DNA of 64,000 bases from Molanna angustata (GCA_963576475.1 OY754990.1:6329751-6393750), one strand, 5' to 3'. Shown: positions 45,134 through 58,110, numbered from the stretch's first letter. Numbers and translations: made by a program. The notes: generated by a model from the sequence alone, not told the origin.

Positions 45134-45372
45134 GAGACCTCCTCAGAGCCTAATCCTTTGATATGTTAAGTATCTGGATGGGTGAACCATTCCCAATTGA
45201 AAGCTTGTTGATGCGTTTGTTGCATTTTATTTTGCTCCTTTAAATAATTTACAATTTACGCATTGATCTGCTAATTCTTTTGAGGAAGTGTATAATGGTA
45301 ATAATAATAATTGAGTGTTATTATTTGTAGTGCTTAATTGTTATTAATATCATTAGTAAATCGGCCAGCGCC
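45134..45372 (+). repeat. 239-bp short repeat, copy in unit 3
   Basis: GTATA flanks at 45129-45133 and 45373-45377. Same sequence as the copies at 37744 and 40622. Confidence 0.75.
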
Positions 45373-46076
45373 GTATAAAAAAAATAAACATGTACCTCTT
45401 ACGTACTATACCTAATATCAAAATAATACAACAAAAAAGTGTGAATTAGTGTGGGTGCGCGCATTAGAGAAGAGTAATACATACATGTGTACCTACTTAC
45501 ATTACATAATAAGTAGATACCTAATTGCTATGTAAGGTACCTATGTACATACTACTTAGTTTTTAAATATCAAACTAGGTACTTCAACAATAACGAGAGA
45601 ATAATCTATAAATTATTTATTTTAAAATTATTAAACGTGTTGTGACAAGTGATTCGTATTATTCGTAAGTATTTACGATTTTTTCTTGTGTGTGCATAAT
45701 TTTCACGAGCTTTTTGTGTTTTGGGCATTCAAAAATTGTTCATTTCCCTTAAAATGATAACCATTCTTTATAAATGCATTATTTTCATAAAACAAAATAC
45801 ACTTACTGTTGATGTTTATCATTAAATAATGGCCTTCTACATTTCTTTGTGGTTGAACATTATATTCCATGATAAATTTATATGATTTCATATCCATTGA
45901 ATATCTTTTTGTAATAATAATTAATAAATAATTAAATAAATTAATAAAAAAAACAATTAATAATTAACATAAAAATTCAATTCGTCTCCTATTGTTTTGT
46001 GGATTGATATTTTTATCTAATTTTACAACCATCGAAGACGATAATAATAATAATAATTTGTCATCGGGTTTAAAGA

Positions 46077-47521
46077 TGAACAATATTCTAGATAGCTTTA
46101 AACCTAGATTAACCAAGGCAGGAATTCCTAGGCAGCGGTTAAAATGGACTAATGAGATTAATACTTTTATTATTAATTCATATTTCTACGTAACTAAATT
46201 AGAGACAGATATGTTATTGTATAGGAAAAAATTACATTCACTTTTCTGTCAAAATTTTCCGGGAGTGACAGTTACTGAACAAAGAGTAGCCGATCAAAAA
46301 AGATCGATTTATAAAAATAATTTAATTCCTCAAACAACATTAAATCAAATAAAATTAGAAGTAGGTGACAGATTGCAACGTGAAAATTTAGATTTTCAAA
46401 ATATTAATGAAAATAATTTAGATGATAATAGTTTACAAAATATGACTGCGGATAATATTGTATTAGAAGAAAATTTAAATTTATCATTAGAATTATCCAA
46501 TCAAAATATATTTCTAAATATTAGGGAATTAAATGTATCAAACATTAATTTCGTTGACGAAAATATTATAGCGCTAGCAAATTTGTTAATTAATAATATA
46601 AATAGATATATAGATGTAGATCCTATAAATAGACCAAAATTATTTAAATTAAATACGTCCAAAAAATTATCGAAATTAATATCCGACATAAATGATATAA
46701 TTTTACCAAAAATAATACATGACAATATTATTTTTTTAGATTTACACACATCAATATATGCTAGCGCTATAACGGTTTATGAAGCTCTAGGCATTAAAAT
46801 AAATTTAAATTATGAAAATAGTCATAGATATAAAAAACCTGATTGGCAAATTAGATTAGAAAGGGATGTAATGTTATTGAGAAGTAGTATTGCTAGGGTT
46901 ATAGAATTCAAAAATGGGAATAGCAATAGAAGTAGAAATATATTAAGACATGTAGACAAAGTTGGGGTAAAATTTGGGTATAATAATGTACTTAGCTCAA
47001 ATAACATACATATAATAAATGATTTATTAGATCTTTTAAAGCAAAAATTAGCAGTCAAATATAGTAGACTTAAAAGATATAATTATATATAGTAAAAATA
47101 ATAATAATAAATTATTTAAAAAATTAGATAGTCAAAATAGTATTATTAGTATTATGATAGTCAAATATTAGTATTATGATAGTCAAATATTTATTCCAAA
47201 TTAGATAGTCAAAATAGTAGTACTAATAATAATATAACATTAACCTCTGAATCAGATATTCGCGATTTTTGGTCCAAAATTTGGAGTAACGATATAAAAC
47301 ATAACAATTCGGGCCCGTTGATAAAAGATGAAGAGCTGAATTTTGCTGTTACATGTTGAAAAGGGTAAAGTACTAGAAATGGGTGGAGATATACAGAGAA
47401 ATTTTCAAATAGATAGTTTGAAAGGGTTGGAGGTTTATAAATATCTAGGTTATCCGCAGTCTAACAAATTAGACCACACTAAAATAAAAATTGATATCAA
47501 TATAAAATTTAAAGATTTAAA
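46077..47521 (+). pseudogene. R2/R4-type element ORF, unit 4 (internal deletion, 3' truncated)
   Basis: Begins MNNILDSFKPRLTKAG at 46077 and is open to 47092. It keeps the 9 bases lost in units 2 and 3 but has their other substitutions and the TAGTATTATGATAG block. Near 47347 it jumps from the pre-RT region (ELNFA) to a segment equivalent to HVEKGK...SLKGLEVYKYLGYP past the RT, removing all RT motifs. It ends at 47521 where unrelated DNA starts. Confidence 0.82.
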
Positions 47522-48306
<785 letters not shown>

Positions 48307-48399
48307 CCACCAACGACAAGCGCAGTCAGTTCTCTCAGTCTCAGGCAGTCGTAGATTAAACATACTAAAACTGAACACGTCTTATTACTCATGTGTAGG

Positions 48400-49778
48400 T
48401 ACATCCAAAACCTCACATGGTCTTTTGCCCGAATGAGTAAGATAGTGTAGTTTTAAACTTCCAGTCAAAGAGAATGTCTTCACACAGACATTACATTCAT
48501 GTAGTTTTTCACTCTAATGAGTAAAATTATGTAGTTTTAAACATTCCATCCGAGAAAATATTTTTCCACAGACATTGCATTCATGTGGTATTTCACCTGA
48601 GTGTGTGAGTTTATGACTATTTAATTGCTGTCTATGAGAGAATGTCTCGGCCCACAGGCATTGCATTCATGTGATTTTTCGCCAGTATGAGTTAGTTTAT
48701 CAATTTTTAAGTGGGGTCTTTGAGAGAATGTCTTCCCACAAACATTGCATTCATGTGGTTTTTCGCCTGAATGAGTAAGACAATGTAGTTTAAAACTTCT
48801 CGTCTGAGAAAATGTCTTCCCACATACAATGCATTCATGTGCTTTATCTGCCAAATGAGTAAGTTTATGTTGGTTTAAAACTACCCTTTGAAAAAATTTC
48901 TTCCCACAGACATTGCATTCATGCGATTTTTCATCCGAATGAATAAGTATATGCGAGCTTATATATCCTTTTTGGGAAAATTTCTTCCCACAGATTGCGC
49001 ATTCATGTGGTTTTTCGCTCGAATGAATAAGATGATGGAGTTTTAAATTTCCCATCCGAGAAAATGTTTTTCCACAGACATTACATTCATGTGGTTTTTC
49101 GCCTGAGTGAGTTAGTTTATGACTATTTAAGTGCTGTATTTGAGAGAATGTCTTCCCACAGACATTGCATTCATGTGGTTTTTCGCCAGTATGAGTTAGA
49201 TTATGAATTTTTAAGTGGGGTCTTTGAGAGAATGCCTTCCCACAGACATTGCATTCATGTGGTTTTACACCAGAATGAGTTAGTTTGTGTCTGTTTAAAC
49301 CTACTTTTCGAGAAAATGTCTTCTCACAGACATTGCATTCATGTGGTTTTAGACCCAAATGAGTTAGTTTGTGTCTGTTTAAATCTCCTTTTCCAGAAAA
49401 CGTCTTCCCACAAACATTGCATTTATGTGGTTTATCCCCCGAATGAATAAGATGATGTAGTTTTAAATTTCGCGTGCTGGAAAATGTCTTTCCACAGACA
49501 TTACATTCATGTGGTTTTTCACCCAAATAAGTTTGTTTACGTTTGTTTAAATTTCCTTTAAGAGATAATGTCTTCTCATTGACGTTATTATCATGATCAA
49601 TTATTTTAGGTATATTTATTTTATTTACATTTCCAATGACTGACTGCTTATCGATTTCTTTTTTTAAATCTATTTCACATTTATCAATTGGGAAATAAGG
49701 AAATTCTTCATTGTAAACTGAAGAAGTACATTCGTCTTTTATAATTATGTTTGTTCTTCGGTTCACTAGAGTATCCAT
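48400..49778 (-). pseudogene. C2H2 zinc-finger gene C (10 fingers intact, frameshift near the end)
   Basis: Minus strand; ATG 49778 follows ATTTTTCAG. The leader MDTLVNRRTNIIIKDECTS ... CEIDLKKEIDKQ matches genes A and B. Open to 48621 (385 residues) with ten Cys2-His2 fingers (CNVCGKTFSQRPHLKIHNLTH type). The tenth has Asp in place of the first zinc His (LKIDKLTH). The eleventh starts CNACG and is broken by an indel near 48654. Finger sequence continues in another frame (ETFSHRQQLNSHKLTHSG, CGKIFSRMECLKLHNFTH) to a TAG near 48517 and one more finger beyond. It is the best preserved of the three; a shortened protein may still be made. DNA-binding regulator by family. Confidence 0.85.
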
Positions 49779-49943
49779 TGTCTGAAAAATATTAATATAG
49801 ATTCATTTAAATAGTCTTTGTCGATTCTTCTATGTCAATGTAATATGGCATGAAATTATGAATTCGAATATTTCGAACTGAATTCATTCGATCATAAGTA
49901 CGAATTGACACAAGAGATCCACTTATTTACAATGAAATAGCAG

Positions 49944-50890
49944 AAACTGGAACCAGCTAGATATATATGAATTTAAAAAGCTGCTTACAAATTTAAACCT
50001 TAACCTTAACGGGATCTTGCCTTCGATTGATGTAAATGATGCAGTAGAAAATTACTGCACCATAATTACTGATATCCTCGACACTCTGGTGCCAAAAACG
50101 ATGAAATTTTGCAGGCAAAGAAAACCAGGAGCACATATCTGGTTTGATGAAGAGTGCAAACAACTTAAGAAGAGTACCAGAAAATTTGAAAGAATTTTCA
50201 GGAACTCGAAAGATTCACTGCACCGCCAGAAATGGAAAGACTCTCTTTTCAAATACAGAGATGTAATCAAAAGGAAGAAAGCCTCTTATTGGAACAAAAA
50301 ACTTGAATCCAATAAGAATGATCCGAAATTGTTATGGCAGGATATACACCGCATTCGCGGAGAAGCACAGAAATCAGCTGATTCATCACTTAATGCTGAA
50401 GAACTTGCCAATAAATTCAAAACAAAAGTGGAAAATATAAGATCTGAGTCAGAACTCCTAGATTCCAACCAAGGCTCATCCAATAATTCTCAGACTTCCC
50501 GACACACTAGAATATTAAATAATTTTCAAAAAGTAGATGTTGTGTCTCTTAAAAAAATCAAAATCTCTGAACCAAATAAACAATTTCTCTTAGATCCGTT
50601 ACCAACTTGGTTACTAAAAAGCTGTGTAAATGAACTTTTAAACTACATTTTATTTATTATTAATCAATCAATAGAGTTAAGAGTAGTTCCTAATTTGTTA
50701 AAACAATCGATAATCACACCGATTTTGAAAAAGGATAATCTGGATCCGAATTCCTCGGAAAACTATCGTCCGAACTCGAATATACCGTTTTTGTCAAAAA
50801 TTTTAGAAAGAGTTATATCCTCTCAACTGACCTACTTCTTGGATTCGATAAGGGATCCAACAATCGGTAGCAAAAAAGGGGAGTTTTCAT
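49944..50890 (+). pseudogene. CR1/L2-like LINE ORF2 fragment (linker to early RT)
   Basis: Plus strand, open from about 49944 (RNWNQLDIYEFKKLLTN) to 50890. Features: HIWFDEECKQLKKSTRKFER, KKASYWNKKLES, then RT start LDPLPTWLLKSCVNEL, QSIITPILKKDNLD, NYRPNSNIPFLSKILERV, ending SIRDPTIGSKKG. The rest of RT and the endonuclease are missing. An internal segment before LDPLP appears shortened relative to the family. It lies just upstream of zinc-finger gene C in the opposite orientation. Confidence 0.8.
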
Positions 50891-50892
50891 GA

Positions 50893-51860
50893 AATAATAG
50901 GCAAATAAAAATTATACAAACATGAAGTTAGTGATAATGTTCTGGATGCAATTTCCATTAGGTTGAAATATGGACAAAACTTAATCCGACGTATGAAAAT
51001 GGTCGTGTCATTTTAGGCTGGTTTTAAACGTGGATTTTTATTGTAATATACTATAATCATAGAACTTTATAATAAAAATCTATGGTTTTAAAGCGACGTA
51101 CGAAAATCATAGATTTTTATTATAATAATAGGTTTTCATATAATATCAGCGCTATATACAGAACATTTGACTAGAGCTTGGAAAACGCACAACTCATTTT
51201 TGAATGTCGGGTGAGCTGTCAAAGTTAACATTAATATCCGTAGGTAACATTGGGTAATATTATACTTTTGAGTGAGGCGTACGATAGTTTAACAAAGAAC
51301 ATCATTATATTGATTTAAAATGTATAAAATATGTATTGATTTGAATATGCTTCTATTTAAGAAACGAGGTTTACGTATAAAAATCGTGTAGATATAGCTA
51401 ATATTTATTAGTGATGGTTAAAAATCCACACAACATATTGTATTGATTTGACGATGTTTCTATTATGAGGTTTATGTATAAAAATTATGTGTAGGTAAAG
51501 GTAGCTAATATTTTTTTGTGATCTCTACTATACAAAATTAGCTATGCAAAATAAAAACACTTATAGAAATCATAAATGTTTTTGGAGAAAAAAAAGGGGT
51601 TTTATTTTTTCCAAGTAATGATAAACCTCTATCCCAGACTCTCCAAATGTAAACATTCCACCCCAAAACCCCAGCGATCAGCGATGATGGATGTTAATGG
51701 TTATGTGACATGATAGAAAAATGTGGCATTCAGTTCTCTTTGCAAATCCCGTGAGGTAATGTATGTATGTTTTATCTAAATATCAGCTAAGTTGGTCTTC
51801 AGCATAGCAAGTTCCGCCTCATATGTGACTGGCATATTGAATAATTAAATAAAAAAATAT
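50893..51860. other. AT-rich region with MITE-like and LINE fragments
   Basis: 51005-51130 contains short inverted repeats around AAAATCATAGATTTTTATT. 51164-51226 (GAGCTTGGAAAACGCACAAC, TTGAATGTCGGGTGAGC) is an inverted copy of 56919-56982. 51623-51676 (CTATCCCAGACTCTCCA) matches the start of LINE ORF2 at 30932. No gene. Confidence 0.5.
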
Positions 51861-51996
51861 TGTTTTATTAATAATGTTAGTTACATACCTTATATTTTAA
51901 AATAAGTGTGTGCGTATTAAAAGTAGAATAATATATACCTACTGAAAAAATAACTGCATGCAAGGGAGCAAAGAATATATTACAAGTCATTAACAT

Positions 51997-52074
51997 ATGT
52001 ACATTGAAAAGTCAATAATATCACAAAATACATCTAGATATATTTTGTGATATTATTGACTTTTCAATGTACAT
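51997..52074. repeat. Perfect 34-bp-arm palindrome
   Basis: Arms 51997-52030 (ATGTACATTGAAAAGTCAAT...) and 52041-52074 around a 10-base loop. The left arm is the end of a longer repeat (about 51850-52034) also present at about 52636-52886, so the palindrome joins two inverted ends of that element. Confidence 0.9.
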
Positions 52075-52435
52075 ATAATATCTTGAAATATATGGTGGAT
52101 TGGGGGACGGCTTGTGCATCTATCAACCAAGCAAAAACCCTAAATTTGTGTTCAGCCCAGTGAGTTCCACCTTATACATATGTTACTGACATTCTCAAAT
52201 AATTAACATAAAAATACATACTTACTTCCCGTCTACTCCCTCTCTCTTTTTATCTTTTACTTTTGTCTTTGTATATTTACTGAACATGTATGTAATCAAT
52301 ACTACTCTAATTGTTAAAATGATGGATGCAGTTATTGGCGCCATAAATATTGAAATGTACCTACTTATACTTAATTGTGTAACTGTTATAGCTGTTGTAT
52401 CCAATAAATTAATAAATTTAAAAAAAAATATATTT

Positions 52436-52595
52436 AACTAAAATTATGAAAAAATTATATTTAATTTTACGTAATACTTAAATTTTTAGCAAACGCGACT
52501 CCCATTCACTGACATTCACTGGTGAATGGGAGTCACGTTTGAAAAAAATTAAGTAGAACTTAAAATTAAATATAATTTTTTTCATAATTTTAGTT
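52436..52595. mobile_element. Palindromic MITE-like element, 74-bp arms
   Basis: Arms 52436-52509 (AACTAAAATTATGAAAAA ... CTCCCATTCAC) and 52522-52595, inverted and about 90% matching by eye, loop 12 bases. No coding capacity; a near-complete foldback. Confidence 0.88.
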
Positions 52596-52635
52596 GACTA
52601 TGGAGTTTTATCATGAAGTGACAGTTTCAAACATT

Positions 52636-52886
52636 GAAAAAAAATATTATTTTATTAAATACCTTTATTGATTACATACATACACACGTACCTTATAATA
52701 TTATAAAATAAGTGTGTGCGTACTAATAGTAGAATAATGTTACTGAAAAAGACTGTATGTAAGATAGAAAAGAATATATTATAAGTCATTAACATAATGT
52801 TACTGAAAAAGACTGCATGTAAGATAGCAAAGAATATATTATAAGTCATTAACATATGTACATTGAAAAGTCAGTAAAATCACAAA
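52636..52886. repeat. Second copy of the 51850-type repeat with an internal 61-bp duplication
   Basis: It shares ATAAGTGTGTGCGTA, AAGTCATTAACATATGTAC and TTGAAAAGTCA with 51850-52034. Within it ATGTTACTGAAAAAGACTG...ATTATAAGTCATTAACATA occurs twice in tandem (about 52737-52796 and 52797-52856). Confidence 0.8.
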
Positions 52887-52900
52887 ACACTATTGTATTT

Positions 52901-52995
52901 TTCACTGGTTGGTTGGAAGAAATTGCCATTAGGCAATAAGCTTGCCAGTGTACAAATTGTATGTACAAGAAGATTCAAACAAATAAATAAATATT
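52901..52995 (+). repeat. LINE 3'-end fragment related to the intact LINE
   Basis: GGTTGGTTGGAAGAAATTGCC, ATTAGGCAATAAGCTTGCCAG, then AAATAAATAAATA matches the 3' UTR hairpin and tail at 34087-34171. Only the last 95 bases are present. Confidence 0.75.
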
Positions 52996-53274
52996 TTAGT
53001 TCATAGTGCCACCATTCAACAGTCATGTTCGTATTTATTTTAGCACCAACTCTGTAGCACTCTGCCCATTGTTCAGTTCGATTTAGGTAATTAGTTTTTA
53101 AATATCGAATCAAAGCAAATGACTCGGGGTCATTGATCTAATATTTCGCAAATCTTGCACCTTTGTTAAAGCAAGTCTTTTTGTTGGTGACGCTGTAAGT
53201 GCAATTTTATCCACGATAGTAGGAATTGGTGCACCCCAGTTGCCATTAGGCCAGCTAATTCAGCATTAATTCTG

Positions 53275-53666
53275 ACAAAGATATTGGCAGACACACATCT
53301 TATGACAAAGATATTGGCAGACACACATCTTATGACAAAGATATTGGCAGACACACATCTTATGACAAAGATATTGGCAGACACACATCTTATGACAAAG
53401 ATATTGGCAGACACACATCTTATGACAAAGATATTGGCAGACACACATCTTATGACAAAGATATTGGCAGACACACATCTTATGACAAAGATATTGGCAG
53501 ACACACATCTTATGACAAAGATATTGGCAGACACACATCTTATGACAAAGATATTGGCAGACACACATCTTATGACAAAGATATTGGCAGACACACATCT
53601 TATGACAAAGATATTGGCAGACACACATCTTATGACAAAGATATTGGCAGACACACATCTTATGAC
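53275..53666. repeat. Minisatellite: 13 identical 30-bp units
   Basis: GACAAAGATATTGGCAGACA plus CACATCTTAT repeated 13 times with no visible differences. Because 30 is divisible by three, long repetitive ORFs arise on both strands (for example ADTHLMTKIL repeated on plus). These are not supported as genes. Confidence 0.97.
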
Positions 53667-53879
53667 TGATATACATATCTATATTTTTGTTGTTAACTTT
53701 TATTTTTTGTTCTGCATACTTTATTTTATTATTTTATTATTAATATTTTTGTTATATTGTGTAACTACTTTGATTTTGTGTATAAGTAATTGTAGGTACA
53801 AATAAATATATGTACCTAATGCACCACTATTAACACACTATGATCCAAACTTACCTTTAGTATTGTCTGTAGATTAGTC

Positions 53880-55680
53880 AATATCTGCTATAGGAGCAGT
53901 TATATTAAAAAATAATAAACCAATTGCATACAGTTCAAAAACTTTGACATATTCTCAACAAAATTATGCACAAATTGAAAGAGTTGTTTGCTATTCAATT
54001 TGGCTGTGTAAAATCTCATCCGATCACAAACCTCTGATATATTTGTTCAAAAAACCATTGTATGATGTACGAGTAAGATTGCAAAGAATGATGCTTACGT
54101 TGCAAGCATAATATGATGTAGATGTGCCTGGTAAAGAAATGTACCTATATTTCAGCTGATACATTGTCCAGAGCCGCGTTAAATGAATGTTATGTACCCA
54201 ATTATGAATCAGACATGTCATATCATATAAATGTCACATACTCTAATCTAGCTCTAAGTCAAGATTATACCAACAACTTAGATTATATATGATACAGATA
54301 CCTAGTCAGCGCAATGAATGTATGCCAACTAAAACTACGAGGAAACAGAAGAATTTCTAGTATACGTACACCTACCGACACGCACACCTACATAAAACGT
54401 AGAACAACCGATCTACCGCCTCACACACACATGTAAAAAAAACTTGGCATACATTTGAATTCGAAATTTGTACTAGACGAGGCTTCTGTACATTATAATT
54501 CTATGACCAACAAGTTAATAAATGAAACCTAGTTAGATAAAGATTTACAGTTGTTAAAAACATATTATTATAATGGATGGTCTAATTCTAAAAATAAAGT
54601 TGAAAAGTCATTAAAGTCATATTGGAATTTTCTAACTGAAATACATGTCATGAATAATTTATTGTTCAAAGGAAATAAATTAATTGTACCTCAGTCATTA
54701 CAAAGAGAAATGTTACAAAAAGTTCATTCAGGTCATCAAGGTATAAATAAATGTCAAAAAATTGCAAGAGATATATTTTATTGGCCATATAATATGTCTA
54801 GTGAATTAATAAATTTAATAGATCAATGTTCAATTTGTAATAAATACATGCCATCAAATCAAAATGAAACATTACAAAGTCATAACATAACTAAATATCC
54901 ATGGCAGAATGTTGGTATAGTTGCACTTATTTAGTAGTAACTGATTACTATTCCAAATTTATTGAAATTGCTTTGTTGAATAATAACTATAATGCAACAA
55001 ATGTAATAATAAATTATTTAAAGTCCATTTTTGCTCGTCGTGGCATTCCAATGTCATTAGTGTCTGGTGGTGGTCCACCATTTCAATCTATACAGTTCAA
55101 AAATTTTCTTTTTGAATGGGATATAGAACACATAGTATCTTCACCATATCATGCTAGATCTAATGGTCAAGCAGAGAGTTCTGTAAAAATTATGAAAAAT
55201 ATGTTTTAAAAATGCAATGAGTCAAATTCAGATCCATACATAGATCCATAGACTGTTACACTATAGAAATACTCCAAAAAACAATTTACCGTCACCAGCT
55301 CAACTATTATACTCTAGAACATTAAAGATGAACTTGCCCATAGTAGATAGTAACTAAGTCCAAAAGTTGTTAAATTCACAGACTATAAGAAATATTTTTA
55401 TAAAGATAAGAGACAAAGGGCATATTATTACAATAAAAATAAGAAAAATCTTTCAATGTTTGAAGAAGGGGAAAAAGTAAAATATACATATATGCATAAT
55501 AGAGTTCATCTGCGGGCAAGGTCTAGTGACATGGTCATGGATTCTTTTGCCGTGTCATCTTCTTCTTCAGGACATGTGGAGGACGATGGACGGGTGGAAG
55601 AAATCCTAGATGCTACTGATGACTTTTATGTACCTAGGTCTGGAAGATTGGTAAAACTACTAGACCGACTTGATTTATAA
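53880..55680 (+). pseudogene. Ty3/gypsy RNase H - integrase remnant
   Basis: Plus strand. RNase H tail with YAQIE-like text, KELFAIQFGCVKSHP, and the ADTLSRA motif near 54165 (stops and frameshifts throughout). It is interrupted by a MITE (54277-54505), then integrase. The zinc-binding HHCC region is visible (HSGHQGINKC ... CSICNKY) at 54551-54934. The catalytic core at 54901-55209 has YLVVTDYYSKFIE and ARRGIPMSLVSGGGPPF (the second catalytic Asp is Gly) and SNGQAESSVK (Glu kept). The C-terminus runs to a stop at 55680 and is partly open at 55456-55680. The first Asp region is spoiled by a frame change near 54915. Inactive. Not visibly related to the minus-strand gypsy at 764-2677. Confidence 0.85.
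54277..54505. mobile_element. 229-bp MITE, copy 2, 8-bp target duplication
   Basis: Same length and ends as 34723-34951, about 97% identical by eye. ACCAACAA flanks both sides (54269-54276 and 54506-54513). Inserted in the RNase H - integrase junction of the gypsy remnant. Confidence 0.92.
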
Positions 55681-55683
55681 AAA

Positions 55684-55800
55684 TAGGGAGATGTAATGGG
55701 TCTATGGTTCTATGATGTTTATTGTTTAAGGAATAGACTATAAGGTTTGTCGATGACTAGGCTTCCGGTCAGACTGGTGATATATTAAAAGTTAAAATCC
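55684..55800 (+). repeat. Possible start of the gypsy 3' LTR
   Basis: Directly after the integrase stop comes a purine run (AAATAGGGAGA) and then TGTAATGGG, the expected polypurine tract and LTR start. The LTR end cannot be set without a second copy; a LINE fragment follows at 55942. Confidence 0.45.
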
Positions 55801-55941
55801 AACATGAAAAAATAATCTTTAATATTATGACCCATCTTAATGTAACAATATTCGTCTACTTGCCATTCGTTCTCTCCTTTTTTTGACACACTGTTCTGCT
55901 TTCGTTCTTTGCAAACACCAAAACCTTTGATTTGCTGGCAT

Positions 55942-56170
55942 TCATCCTCCGTTCTCTATGCATCCTTCATATACCATACTTACAAGATATTGTAATTCTT
56001 CCATAATTTCTGCTAACAGAACTTTATCTTCTGCATAAATCAAATCTCGCACCATTACAGTACTCAATTTCAGACCCTTGCTTTTATCCTTAAGACCTCT
56101 TATGCAGAAATCAATGTACAAGTTGAACAGCCATGGAGTCATCACGCACCCTCGTCTAACGCCATTATTT
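55942..56170 (-). pseudogene. RTE/BovB-type LINE RT fragment
   Basis: Minus strand. The upstream Gly-Val-Arg-like text leads into CVMTPWLFNLYIDFCIRG (RT motif B to C region) and DLIYAEDKVLLAE, where the catalytic box is YAED in place of YADD. It ends LVSMVYEGC. Short, decayed, no flanking domain. Confidence 0.7.
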
Positions 56171-57629
56171 ATAGAGAATCATATAGAAATTTTGATAACT
56201 CCCTGATTTCGTTTTCTCACTGCCGATGCAAATTTGTAACTCCAATAAATGTCTATAAATAAATATTAAAGGAAGAATCAAATATAATATTATAAAATAG
56301 AATTATATGTACTTTCATTTTCCATCTTTAAGTTATCTGAATAGTTTTTCGTTTCTCCTGTAAACTTATCAAAAAAGGAGTTAGCAAAATTACACTTTTT
56401 AGCGATCGGTATTCTTCAATTATACATTACTATCGCCATCGACAGTTGGATCTCATGTTTTACATGAAACTAGTAATAAGTATGAAATACACAGCAAGAA
56501 AAACTACATAAGTCATTGACTTTGCAATGGGAAATTATTTACAAGTGGCTTACAACGCCAATTTTGTTGATTTTTTGTCTATAGATAGATAAATGAATCG
56601 TGAATGGGAGGCTTATTATTTATGTTAAGGAGTAATGGTATAAATCTACGTTTTATAGTCAATGTGGGACTGCCCCCAAGGATCACAATTCCATCAAAAA
56701 CACAATTTCGGAAAAATGGTGACTTACGTAGTTTTAGAAATGACGGGTAAACAATTATATTTACTTACATAAACTTGGGATTTTTCACAATTGTAATTTG
56801 TGCCGAAATTTAAAATGTATAATATGTAGAAACATAAACTGTCAGCTATGTTTAAGGTTTTTTAAGTGTAATTGAGTGTAATGTGTTAAGTGTCAACCAT
56901 AGAAAAGAGATTTTATTATGTCAACTTTGACAGCTCACCCAACATTCAAAAATGAGTTGTGCGTTTTCCAAGCTCTAGTAACATTTGCAGGTAAGAATCT
57001 GTGTCTCATTGTGCGAGTAGTACAGCTACAACTGGGGGGGCTTGCTCTCTCTTTCCAACTAGTAGTACATATTTGTTTCAAAGGAACTATAGGGAGTTAT
57101 TTGGATGAAAATCAAATATTACTAAAATAAAATTATGTTTTCATTAAAAATTACAAAACCAACAACTACCACACACTTATTTCATAAAAAAAAATATTTA
57201 TTGATAAAATATAATAACAAAGATTGAAATGTTTACATAATATTGAAATGTTTTAAAACAAGAGATAAACAATAATAATTTATGTACAAACAAGAGATAT
57301 GCGTAATGGTCGATCAGGTGAAAATGCGTATTAATTTTGATAAATAATTAATTTGATTATCATATAGAGAGATAATTTACTTAAATATTATAAATAAAAT
57401 ACTTGTGGTAATAAAAACATGTACCTATTCTTTCAGATACACACAAGTAATTGTCTTGAAAATTTACATTTACAGAAATATTGGGCTCGAGGAAAAAAAT
57501 AAAGTAAGTAAAGTAAAGTAAGTAAGGTACATAGTAATAAAAAAATACAATAGCAGCAAGTATAAAAGAAAAACAAAAAAATATAAGAAAAATTAAAATA
57601 TAAACATAAAATAAGAATTATTATGAAGT
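56171..57629. other. AT-rich non-coding region with dispersed-repeat pieces
   Basis: 56411-56477 repeats 22963-23026. 56919-57026 combines a segment inverted at 51164-51226 with a segment (GTAAGAATCTGTGTC, GTGCGAGTAGTACAGCT) inverted at 62400-62447. A GTAAGTAAAGTAAAG run is at 57500. No gene supported. Confidence 0.45.
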
Positions 57630-58110
57630 ATTTATTTATTTATTTATTTAGGGACAAATACAGTCTTAAAATACTAAAATGGAATAATACACTATAAAAT
57701 AAAAACAAACAGACCAATTACATATGTCAACAGATATTAAATATAAAACATTTCAAACATCATAAATTTAAATATAACTAAGATGTATGTTTGCCTGTGA
57801 CGGGAAAGGAAATGGATGGATAAGGATTATGACAGTTAAATTGTTATATTTTTGTTACAAACAACAACTCAAAATGTAAATAAAAGTATACAAAAGATAA
57901 TATTAGAAAAAACAGAAATAACTAACAAAAAAAAAAAAATCAACATACGAGTTCATGCTATGCACTTATAGAGAGAATTTTTGTATGCGTTATTACTAGC
58001 GGTGAATATATCAGAATGTGTGATACTGGCTGAGAGGTTGACATTATAGAAGTTACAAGCCCTTTTGATAAACTCATTTTGATTAGAATTAGTGTAACTT
58101 CGAGGAACAT
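57630..58110 (-). repeat. LINE 3' end (ORF2 C-terminus, 3' UTR and AAAT tail)
   Basis: Minus strand: FYVPRSYTNSNQNEFIKRAC, NFYNVNLSASITHSDIFTAS ending at a stop near 57958, as in Jockey-type ORF2 C-termini. About 300 bases of 3' UTR follow, then the tail (TATTTATTTATTTATTTA on plus at 57630-57648). Confidence 0.7.

Larger units (their letters stand above)
35771..47521 (+). repeat. Four-unit tandem array of an R2/R4-type retroelement plus spacer
   Basis: Units begin at ATAAAAATTCAATTCG: 35771, 38581, 41459 and 45969; lengths 2,810, 2,878, 4,510 bp and a truncated 1.55 kb. Each complete unit carries the element ORF, a 239-bp short repeat and a spacer of about 600 bp, then the next unit without intervening DNA. 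Units 1 and 2 share the same 1.65-kb deletion within RT to endonuclease. Units 2 and 3 share a frameshift and a 9-base loss absent from 1 and 4. Units 2-4 share an insertion-like block (TAGTATTATGATAGTCAAATA) absent from 1. Unit 3 alone retains RT and endonuclease domains. Confidence 0.9.

Noticed and set aside
53166..53805. Long ORFs with 10-residue repeats on both strands
   Set aside because: They follow from a 30-bp unit without stops in these frames; no start context, homologue or flanking coding sequence.
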